Notes under the pieces: model-generated
Database searches by the model: none
Seen by the model: only the letters and a program-made list of their open reading frames with translations
What the model was told of the DNA's origin: nothing
Translations under genes and position numbers: made by a program
Assembly (NCBI GenBank): GCA_002399025.1
Contig: DHCV01000028.1
Span: 1-5,597, forward strand
DNA: 5,597 nt
From: Bacteroidales bacterium UBA4893
GTDB lineage: Bacteria > Bacteroidota > Bacteroidia > Bacteroidales > P3
Reading direction: 5' to 3'
Shown here: piece by piece, positions 1-5,575 of the stretch
Layout: each line of letters begins with the position of its first letter
How positions within the stretch are numbered: position 1 is the stretch's first letter

Positions 1-1
1 T

Positions 2-217
2 AGTTTAGTATGTGGAATTATTAAAAATCTACATGCTCCTGAGGTGAGAAAAGATCTTGTTCTCAATAGGACAAAAGAAGTAATTATGGAGAATATGAAA
101 GTTGTTCAACAAATAGCTTTCCTATTAGGAGAGAATGCTTCATATACAGAATCTATGCTAAATTCCATATTAGAATCACATTCTAATGATAAAGATGCGC
201 TAAATAATACTAAATAA
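2..217 (+). CDS. C-terminal end of a PAS-domain protein, possibly a sensory [FeFe] hydrogenase (5' end outside window)
   Basis: An open frame enters from the left edge and ends at TAA 215-217, giving 71 residues. The first part (SLVCGIIKNL, then a charged helix) reads like the last strand of a PAS domain followed by the usual exit helix. The rest, including RTKEVIMENMKVVQQIAFLLGE split over two helices, resembles from memory the tail of clostridial PAS-containing [FeFe] hydrogenases that sit next to SpoIIE phosphatases. No iron-sulfur or H-cluster motif lies inside the visible part, so the hydrogenase identity rests on tail similarity and on context. The next gene starts one base after this stop, so the two are almost certainly co-transcribed and perhaps translationally coupled. 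An alternative is a PAS sensor without a hydrogenase domain. The frame is sure, the family moderately so, the function unproven. Confidence 0.6.
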   Translation, partial: SLVCGIIKNLHAPEVRKDLVLNRTKEVIMENMKVVQQIAFLLGENASYTESMLNSILESHSNDKDALNNTK

Positions 218-218
218 A

Positions 219-1421
219 ATGCTATCAAATACCAAGAAACTCTTTATTGAAGCGGGAAGTTTCCAACAAAACAAACATGGTAATATAGTTTGTGGAGATA
301 CGGTGTTGATGCATAAATCTATTGAAGAAAATAGAACAATAGCTGTTGTTTCAGATGGTTTGGGTTCGGGAGTTAAAGCAAATGTACTTTCAACTATGTC
401 TGCTTCAATGGCTTTAAACTTTAGTATTAGAAGAGAGCCAATTGTTAGAACTGCTAAAATCATAATGGATACTCTTCCAATTGATAGTGTTCGTAATATT
501 AGTTATGCAACATTTACAATAATTGATATTGAATCTGATGGTAATGCTAAGTTCGTTGAATATGATAATCCTCCTCTAATATTGATTAGAGATGGACAAT
601 TATATAAATTAGAGAAAGAAGAGACTTTAATAAAAAGAGAAGCTAATCAAATTGAAGGGAATGATAGAATGGTTATGCTTTCTAATATTGAGCTTCAAAA
701 AGAAGATAGATTAATTTGCTTTTCGGATGGTGTTAGCCAATCGGGAATAGGAAATATGACAATGCCTTTTGGTTGGGAGGATGGAGTTAATGATTTTATT
801 ATTGAAACATTAAAAACTAATCCTTATATTTCGGCTCGAGAGCTTTCAAGAATTATTGTAAAACAATCGGAGTTTAATGATATTTTCAAACCCAAAGATG
901 ATACAAGTTGTGTTGTTTTGTATGTTAGAGAACCAAGAAAACTTTTAATTTGTACTGGTCCTCCATTTAAAGAAGAAGACGATAAATATTTAGCAGAAAT
1001 AATTAAAAACTATAAAGGGAGAAAGATAGTTTGTGGCGGAACAACCTCTAAAATAGTATCAAGAGAGTTGAATCTTGAAATTGAAGTTGATTTAAAGGAT
1101 GTTGTTTCTTCAATTCCTCCTGTGTCAAAAATGAAAGGTATAGATTTGGTTACTGAAGGAATAATCACATTAGGCTCTCTTACTGAAATTCTTGAAAACG
1201 AAATACCACACAATATTGACCAAAAAGGTGCTGATTGGGATATTTATAGAATGATTCTTGATGCAGATGTAATAGATATTGTGGCAGGGACAAAAATAAA
1301 TATAGCACATCAAGACCCAACACTTCCGGTTGAGCTTGAAATTAGAAGGAATATAGTTAAGAAGCTTGCTCTACTTTTAGAACAAGAATATATGAAGAAC
1401 GTTAATCTCAAATTTATATAA
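219..1421 (+). CDS. SpoIIE/PP2C-family serine phosphatase with an extra C-terminal domain (hydrogenase-linked type)
   Basis: This 400-residue protein is probably a cytoplasmic, metal-dependent Ser/Thr phosphatase; no signal peptide or membrane segment is seen. The metal-site motifs of the PP2C/SpoIIE fold appear in order: CGD at 25-27, SDGLGSG at 45-51, FSDG at 168-171 and DDTS at 227-230. YDNPP at 115-119 stands where SpoIIE proteins often have GHNPP. Residues 1 to about 236 therefore form a complete phosphatase domain without the membrane or sensor region of Bacillus SpoIIE. Residues about 240-400 form a second domain with TGPPF (246-250), CGGTTSKIVSREL (272-284) and GIDLVTEGI (307-315). 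I recall this tail from phosphatases beside clostridial hydrogenases, but its function is unknown to me. The ATG lies one base after the preceding stop. It likely dephosphorylates a partner in a signalling circuit controlling hydrogenase genes or activity; the substrate is not visible. Confidence 0.88.
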   Translation: MLSNTKKLFIEAGSFQQNKHGNIVCGDTVLMHKSIEENRTIAVVSDGLGSGVKANVLSTMSASMALNFSIRREPIVRTAKIIMDTLPIDSVRNISYATFTIIDIESDGNAKFVEYDNPPLILIRDGQLYKLEKEETLIKREANQIEGNDRMVMLSNIELQKEDRLICFSDGVSQSGIGNMTMPFGWEDGVNDFIIETLKTNPYISARELSRIIVKQSEFNDIFKPKDDTSCVVLYVREPRKLLICTGPPFKEEDDKYLAEIIKNYKGRKIVCGGTTSKIVSRELNLEIEVDLKDVVSSIPPVSKMKGIDLVTEGIITLGSLTEILENEIPHNIDQKGADWDIYRMILDADVIDIVAGTKINIAHQDPTLPVELEIRRNIVKKLALLLEQEYMKNVNLKFI

Positions 1422-1443
1422 ACAATCAAAAAAACAAATAGTT

Positions 1444-1698
1444 ATGTTAAACGTAAGAATATGTGTTGGAACATACTGTTATATTACAGGTAGTTCTGAC
1501 TTGATAAAACTAAAAGATAGACTTCCAGAAGAAATAAAAGATAAAGTTTCATTCATTGGCTCAGCTTGTTTGGGCTGTGATGAAAGTGATGAAAGTCCAA
1601 ATCCCCCTTATGCTAAGGTTGGAGACGTACTTATTAAGCAATGTAATGAAGAAAAACTTTTAAATGAAATCTATTCTCAACTTGGTTTAGAAAGATAA
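1444..1698 (+). CDS. Thioredoxin-fold (2Fe-2S) ferredoxin domain protein
   Basis: This 84-residue protein matches the stand-alone [2Fe-2S] ferredoxin type related to the NuoE/HydC (24 kDa) fold. It opens with the expected strand and first cysteine pair, ICVGTYC (C7, C12), followed by a helix (residues 18-33), a strand and the second cysteine pair ACLGC (C42, C45). A further cysteine, C67, lies in the last helix. Family members normally have three residues between the second pair (CxxxC); here there are two, so ligand geometry may differ. It sits 22 bases after the phosphatase and about 31 bases before the hydrogenase, so it probably exchanges electrons with the hydrogenase or reports redox state to the sensor or phosphatase. 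The choice between those roles is inference. The start ATG is the first in frame, in an A/T-rich leader with no Shine-Dalgarno sequence. Confidence 0.85.
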   Translation: MLNVRICVGTYCYITGSSDLIKLKDRLPEEIKDKVSFIGSACLGCDESDESPNPPYAKVGDVLIKQCNEEKLLNEIYSQLGLER

Positions 1699-1729
1699 TC
1701 ATTAGTAAAATAATAATAAATTGTTTGCT

Positions 1730-3154
1730 ATGGCAATAAATAATGCAGTTGAAATTCGTAGAGATATTATTTGTCAACTATCAAAATTGATTATCGAGAA
1801 CAAGGTAATAGAAAAGATTGATAGAATTCCTTATGAAATGCGTCCGAGAAATAGTGCAAAGACTCGTTGTTGTATTCATAAGGAAAGAGCTGTTATTCGA
1901 TATAAACTAATGGCCCTTTTAGGATATAACATTTATGATGAAACAGATGAGCTAACTCCTCTTTCAGAATATGCTAAAAGAGCATTTGAAAGAAATGAAA
2001 CATCAGATGTTATGATGACTGTTGTTGATGAAGCTTGTTCTTCTTGTGTTAAGAGTAGTTATATTGTAACCAATCTATGTAAGACTTGTGTTGCCAGACC
2101 TTGTACTTACGCTTGTAAGAAAGATGCAATTAAAGTTGGAGAACATCAAGCTGTAATTGACCCTTCAAAATGTATTAACTGTGGATTGTGTAAAGAAGCT
2201 TGCCCATTCCATGCTATAATATACCAACCAGTTCCATGCGAGGAATCTTGTCCTGTTGCTGCAATCTCTAAAGATGAAAACGGAATAGAACATATAGACC
2301 CTGAAAAATGTATATATTGTGGGAAATGTATGGTTGCTTGTCCTTTTGGAGCAATAATGGAAAAAACCTTTATGGTTGATGTATTTAAAGAAATATCTCA
2401 AGGAAAGAAAGTAGTGGCACTCGTTGCACCTTCATTAGGAGGTCAGTTTAAATCTGATTATAGAAAAGTTCTAACAGCCATCAAACAACTTGGATTTGAT
2501 CAAGTGATTGAAGTGGCTAAAGGAGCTAATATTACAACAGAAAAAGAAAGAGAAGAACTATTGGAACGTTTGCATGAGGGGGCCCCTTTTATGACAACTT
2601 CCTGCTGTCCTTCATGGATGAATTTGGTGTATAAACATATACCTGAAATGAAGCCTTATGTTTCAACAACATCTTCTCCTATGGTATATACTGCCAATTT
2701 AGTTAAAGAAGCTAATCCTGATACAGTAACTGTTTTCATTAGTCCTTGTGTTGGCAAAAGAAGTGAAGCATTCAGAACAGAAGAAGTAGATTTCGTGATT
2801 ACTTATGAAGAACTTGAAGCTTTATTTAAAGCTGCAAATATTAATATTGATGAATGTGAAATAACTGAATTTGATTCAACAATTTCAGGACATGGAAGAG
2901 GATATGCAATGGTATCTGGAGTTGTTGATTCAGTTAAACAAACCTTGCCTGATGCTTCAATAGTTAACGAAATAGTTATTGATGGACTTAATAAATCAAA
3001 TATTCGTCAACTAAAACAATATGCTCAAAAAGGTGAGTGTCCAGGCAACTTTATTGAAATAATGTCTTGTCCAGGAGGTTGTGTTAATGGGTGCGATACA
3101 ATTAATAATCCAAAAACAGCTGCCCGTACAATATTATCTCAAATTAAAAGTTAG
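1730..3154 (+). CDS. [FeFe] hydrogenase, group B type, catalytic subunit
   Basis: This enzyme reversibly reduces protons to H2 at an H-cluster, probably with ferredoxin as electron partner in the cytoplasm. From ATG 1730 it has 474 residues; a TTG three codons upstream (1721) is in frame, but the ATG start MAINNAVEIRRDI fits the family better as I recall it. The accessory domain has cysteine sets at 117/120/125/129, 148/151/154/158 and 194/197/200/204, enough for three [4Fe-4S] clusters, plus C103, C106, C170 and C174. H-cluster motifs are TSCCPSW (290-296), SPCVGKR (338-344) and EIMSCPGGC (443-451). Ligands C293, C340, C447 and C451 are present, as are the proton-relay C292, a serine at 312 and glutamates near 273 and 276, so it should be catalytic rather than a sensor. 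Ser338 in place of the group A methionine and the N-terminal RCC motif (C47, C48) point to group B. Maturases HydE/F/G are not in the window. Confidence 0.95.
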   Translation: MAINNAVEIRRDIICQLSKLIIENKVIEKIDRIPYEMRPRNSAKTRCCIHKERAVIRYKLMALLGYNIYDETDELTPLSEYAKRAFERNETSDVMMTVVDEACSSCVKSSYIVTNLCKTCVARPCTYACKKDAIKVGEHQAVIDPSKCINCGLCKEACPFHAIIYQPVPCEESCPVAAISKDENGIEHIDPEKCIYCGKCMVACPFGAIMEKTFMVDVFKEISQGKKVVALVAPSLGGQFKSDYRKVLTAIKQLGFDQVIEVAKGANITTEKEREELLERLHEGAPFMTTSCCPSWMNLVYKHIPEMKPYVSTTSSPMVYTANLVKEANPDTVTVFISPCVGKRSEAFRTEEVDFVITYEELEALFKAANINIDECEITEFDSTISGHGRGYAMVSGVVDSVKQTLPDASIVNEIVIDGLNKSNIRQLKQYAQKGECPGNFIEIMSCPGGCVNGCDTINNPKTAARTILSQIKS

Positions 3155-3187
3155 TCTAAAAAGAAAGATATAAACAATTAAAAATAT

Positions 3188-3520
3188 ATGACTGTACAAG
3201 AATTAAAAGAAAAATTAAACCTTAAAGTGATTTCTGGCCAAAAGGGATTGAATAGGGTTATTGAAGGGGGTTATACTTCTGATCTTTTGAGTGATGTTAT
3301 GGGAAATGCTGAAATGAATCAGTGTTGGATAACTTTGCAAACTCACAAAAATATTATGGCAATTGCTTCTTTGAAAGAACTTGCTTGTATTATTTTAGTG
3401 AAAGACCTTGAGCCAAATCCAGATACTATTGAACAAAGTAATGAAGAAGGAATTCCAATTCTTTCTTCTTCTAAAGAAGCATTTGAAATAACAGGAGAGA
3501 TATATTCATTGCTTAAATAA
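3188..3520 (+). CDS. Stand-alone DRTGG-domain protein
   Basis: This 110-residue soluble protein consists of one DRTGG-type domain. Recognisable parts are an N-terminal helix and strand (TVQELKEKLNLKVISG), the conserved block GGYTSDLLSDVMGNA (27-41), WITLQTHKNIMAIASL (48-63), a hydrophobic strand ACIILVKD (66-73) and a closing NEEGIPILSS block (85-94). DRTGG domains elsewhere occur fused to phosphotransacetylase or to CBS domains and are thought to bind ligands or regulate; the biochemical role is not established. Small single-domain versions of this kind sit beside [FeFe] hydrogenase, PHP and ATP-binding genes in anaerobes. It lies 33 bases after the hydrogenase and 4 bases before the PHP gene. 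I infer a regulatory or ligand-binding role in the hydrogenase circuit. No catalytic residues are apparent. Confidence 0.85.
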   Translation: MTVQELKEKLNLKVISGQKGLNRVIEGGYTSDLLSDVMGNAEMNQCWITLQTHKNIMAIASLKELACIILVKDLEPNPDTIEQSNEEGIPILSSSKEAFEITGEIYSLLK

Positions 3521-3524
3521 AAAT

Positions 3525-4271
3525 ATGCAATCTTTCAAAGCAGACTTGCATATCCATACTGTTCTTTCGCCTTGTGGTGATTTGGAAATGAGTCCCACAA
3601 ATATAATTGCAAAAGCGAAAGAGTTAGGATTAGACTGCATTGGAATTACTGACCATAATTGCACCTTGCATTCCAAATTAGCCAAACGTTTGGGAAAAGA
3701 GCAAGGTGTTTTTGTATTTATGGGGGCTGAAGTAACCTCAAAGGAAGAAGCTCATTGTCTTTGTTTTTTTGAAGATGATGAGAGCTTAGATAAGTTTCAA
3801 ATTTGGTTAGATGAAAAGCTTCCAAAGATAGAACTTGATGAGGATAAGTTTGGCTACCAGCTTGTGGTTAATGAAGAAGAGGAGATTATTGACCAAAAAG
3901 AATATCTTTTGATAAGTGCAATTGATGCCGACTTAGATGAAATATACGACAAAGTACATTCTCTAAACGGTTTATTTATTCCTGCACACGTCAATAAAGG
4001 AGCAAATAGCTTAACTTCTCAACTTGGTTTTATCCCCCCAGACATAAAGGCCGATGCCTTAGAAATATCACATCATATTTCTAAAACAAACTTTATTAAA
4101 AAGAATGCTTACCTAAAGAAGTTTCAATTTATTCAAAGCTCCGATTCGCATTATATTAATACATTAGGAGAAACTTATTGCAATCTTATTATGGAAGAGC
4201 TTTCTTTTGAAGAGTTTCGTTTGGCAATTGCTGGAAAAGATGGACGTTATGTTGAAACAATAATAGAATAA
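3525..4271 (+). CDS. PHP-domain metal-dependent phosphoesterase
   Basis: This 248-residue protein belongs to the PHP (polymerase and histidinol phosphatase) superfamily. The metal-binding pattern is complete: DLHIHT (D7, H9, H11), TDHN (D43, H44), a glutamate at 69 in GAEVT, H77, H155 in PAHVNKGAN, and SSDSHY (D207, H209). This matches the nine-residue multinuclear site of active PHP phosphoesterases, so it is probably a working hydrolase acting on a phosphate ester or nucleotide. Relatives include histidinol phosphatase and the RNase AM/YciV and 3',5'-bisphosphate nucleotidase types, but nothing here fixes the substrate. An acidic segment at about residues 83-140 separates the two halves of the metal site. 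The protein has no signal peptide and is likely cytoplasmic. It starts 4 bases after the DRTGG stop and ends 3 bases before the ATPase start, which argues for co-expression and a shared role. Confidence 0.9.
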   Translation: MQSFKADLHIHTVLSPCGDLEMSPTNIIAKAKELGLDCIGITDHNCTLHSKLAKRLGKEQGVFVFMGAEVTSKEEAHCLCFFEDDESLDKFQIWLDEKLPKIELDEDKFGYQLVVNEEEEIIDQKEYLLISAIDADLDEIYDKVHSLNGLFIPAHVNKGANSLTSQLGFIPPDIKADALEISHHISKTNFIKKNAYLKKFQFIQSSDSHYINTLGETYCNLIMEELSFEEFRLAIAGKDGRYVETIIE

Positions 4272-4274
4272 ACT

Positions 4275-4823
4275 ATGAAAGACCTATCACTTCACGTTAT
4301 GGACCTTCTCCAAAACTCAACTGTGGTTGATTCCTCAATCATAACTCTTGATATTATTGATAGTATAAAGGATAATATCTTTAAGTTTACAATAACCGAT
4401 GATGGAAGAGGAATGAGTAAGGAGTTTCTATCTAAAGTTACAGACCCTTACAGCACAACCAGAACAACAAGAAAGGTTGGCTTAGGACTGCCACTTATAA
4501 AGATGAATTCCGAACATTGTGGAGGAGGATTCGAAATAGAAAGCACCCTTGGGAAAGGAACAAAACTTACCTTTTGGTTTGAACATAATCATTTGGATAG
4601 ACCTCCAATGGGAGATTTGGCAGGAGTTTTTGTCCTAACAATTGCACAAAATGAAGCAATTCGCTTTAAACTAAACTATCAAACCGATGTTGATACATTT
4701 GAATTTGATACCCTTGAAGTGAAAGAAGCCTTAGATGGCATGTCCCTAAATAATATGGATATAATTAAAATGCTCCGAGAAATGATAGAGGAGAACCTCA
4801 AAGAAATTAAAGCAAACGATTAA
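4275..4823 (+). CDS. Small GHKL (HATPase_c) ATP-binding protein, possible serine kinase or anti-sigma-like partner
   Basis: This 182-residue protein has a GHKL ATP-binding domain at residues 1 to about 103 and a short acidic tail domain beyond it. The N-box is DLLQNSTVVDSS (10-21, Asn14), the G1 box TDDGRGM (41-47), the F/lid region DPYSTTRTTRKV (57-68), the G2 box GLGLPL (69-74) and the G3 box GKGT (93-96). No histidine dimerisation domain, sensor or membrane segment is present, so it is not a classical histidine kinase. Its size resembles SpoIIAB/RsbW-type serine kinases, although the boxes read more like the HATPase of a histidine kinase. Residues 112-182 have no motif I recognise. With a SpoIIE phosphatase in the same operon, a kinase/phosphatase pair acting on one target is an attractive inference. 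It follows the PHP gene by 3 bases and precedes the YqeY-like gene by 12. Confidence 0.85.
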   Translation: MKDLSLHVMDLLQNSTVVDSSIITLDIIDSIKDNIFKFTITDDGRGMSKEFLSKVTDPYSTTRTTRKVGLGLPLIKMNSEHCGGGFEIESTLGKGTKLTFWFEHNHLDRPPMGDLAGVFVLTIAQNEAIRFKLNYQTDVDTFEFDTLEVKEALDGMSLNNMDIIKMLREMIEENLKEIKAND

Positions 4824-4835
4824 ATAAAATATACA

Positions 4836-5285
4836 ATGAGTTTAGAAGAAAAAATAAATGCAGACATCAAACAAGCGATGTTTGCAAAGGATAAAGCCAA
4901 ATTGGATGCACTACGTGCTGTTAAGGCTGCCGTTTTATTAGTTAAAACAAGTAAACCACAAGGACAGGAAATAACTGCTGAAGAAGAAATACAAACTCTT
5001 CAACGTCTTGTTAAGCAAAGAAAGGAAGCCTCACTAACCTATAAGGAACAAAACAGAGAAGACCTTTATAATGATGAAGTTTTTCAATTAGAAGTAATTG
5101 AACAATATTTACCAAAACAACTTTCTGAAGAAGAAATTAGAGAAGCCTTAAAAACAATAATTTCTGAATTAGGAGCTACTTCTCCAAAAGACATGGGTAA
5201 AGTAATGCAATCAGCCCAAAAAACTTTTGCAGGACAAGCTGACAACAAATTAGTATCTCAAATTGTAAAAGAACTCTTAGGATAA
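4836..5285 (+). CDS. GatB/YqeY-domain protein
   Basis: This 149-residue protein is a full-length YqeY-type protein. It shows the helical N-terminal part MSLEEKINADIKQAM, the ALRAVKAAV segment (26-34), the conserved EEEIQTLQRLVKQRKEA (about 49-65), EVIEQYLPKQLSEEEI (about 86-101) and the small C-terminal domain with SPKDMGKVM (115-123). The C-terminal fold is shared with the tail of GatB, the tRNA-dependent amidotransferase subunit, which contacts tRNA. The role of stand-alone YqeY proteins is not firmly known. It is soluble, with no active site apparent. It starts 12 bases after the ATP-binding gene and is followed by the terminator near 5373, so it is probably the last gene of this transcript. 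It is a common housekeeping-type gene in Bacteroidota and may be here without functional ties to the hydrogenase. Confidence 0.92.
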   Translation: MSLEEKINADIKQAMFAKDKAKLDALRAVKAAVLLVKTSKPQGQEITAEEEIQTLQRLVKQRKEASLTYKEQNREDLYNDEVFQLEVIEQYLPKQLSEEEIREALKTIISELGATSPKDMGKVMQSAQKTFAGQADNKLVSQIVKELLG

Positions 5286-5310
5286 ACTTTACAAACTATT
5301 TGAATAAAGA

Positions 5311-5346
5311 TGAGAAGATTTTGAGAATATTACAAAGCTTTTCTCA
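5311..5346 (+). repeat. Imperfect hairpin after the last gene
   Basis: TGAGAAGATTTTG (5311-5323) can pair with CAAAGCTTTTCTCA (5333-5346) around a 9-base loop, using two G-U pairs and one bulged base. It lies 25 bases after the YqeY-like stop. No T-run follows, so it is not a terminator by itself; it could protect the transcript 3' end or be chance in AT-rich DNA. Confidence 0.3.
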
Positions 5347-5372
5347 GCTTAAACAAAGAATTTTATAAATTT

Positions 5373-5410
5373 AAAATGGTGTTTCGTTATATCGAAATGC
5401 CATTTTTTTT
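5373..5410 (+). terminator. Rho-independent terminator closing the hydrogenase operon
   Basis: AAAATGGTGTTTCG (5373-5386) pairs with CGAAATGCCATTTT (5393-5406) around the 6-base loop TTATAT. The core is ten pairs, including two adjacent G-U wobbles, extended by four A-T pairs. Eight consecutive T residues (5403-5410) give the U-tract on the + strand. It lies 87 bases past the YqeY-like stop and is the only strong terminator in the window, which supports one transcript running from the left edge through YqeY. On the opposite strand the stem would be followed by only four U residues and mixed sequence, so termination of leftward transcripts would be weaker. Confidence 0.85.
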
Positions 5411-5491
5411 GCTTAAACAGCCATTAGAACTTATTAAATAAGGAGTAAATCCAGTATAATGCCGATTAGAAAATTTTATTCTTGACTTTGA

Positions 5492-5536
5492 ACTAAAAAC
5501 AATGCGGTTGTTTTTAGTAAACAATGCCATTGTTTT
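5492..5536. repeat. Tandem near-palindromes with a 22-base period
   Basis: Two 18-base copies, 5497-5514 and 5519-5536, share AAACAATGC and TTGTTTT and differ only in the two central bases (GG versus CA). Their start-to-start distance is 22 bases, close to two helical turns. Copy 1 sits in a perfect 11-base inverted repeat (5492-5502 with 5508-5518, loop TGCGG), and copy 2 is itself a 7-base inverted repeat with a 3-base loop (5519-5525 with 5529-5535). The outer arms can also pair with each other (5496-5504 with 5528-5536). This could be a paired operator, a small mobile repeat, or a structured RNA element; nothing here decides between them. Confidence 0.5.
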
Positions 5537-5575
5537 GAGATCAACTTCAAGTTTAATTAGTTCTAAAGCTTATTT

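Noticed and set aside
200..463. Minus-strand open frame of 87 codons
   Set aside because: It lies antisense to the phosphatase N-terminal domain, whose motifs are clear; its translation has no recognisable family.
1010..1213. Minus-strand open frame of 67 codons
   Set aside because: Antisense to the phosphatase C-terminal region, where the + strand shows conserved-looking motifs in frame.
1721..1729. TTG start for the hydrogenase three codons upstream of ATG
   Set aside because: It is in frame, but the ATG at 1730 gives the family-like N-terminus and is the more usual start codon.
2165..2401. Minus-strand open frame of 78 codons rich in Phe and Tyr
   Set aside because: It is the mirror of the cysteine-rich accessory domain of the hydrogenase; composition comes from the opposite codons.
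4836..5285. YqeY-like gene as a functional part of the hydrogenase circuit
   Set aside because: The gene family is widespread in genomes without hydrogenases; close spacing alone does not support a link.
5481..5491. TTGACTTTG as a Bacteroidota -7 type promoter element
   Set aside because: It gives TGACTTTG rather than TAnnTTTG, no convincing -33 element was seen, and no gene start follows within the window.
5497..5536. Tandem repeats as a small CRISPR array
   Set aside because: There are only two 18-base units with 4 bases between them, and no cas genes; this does not fit repeat-spacer architecture.
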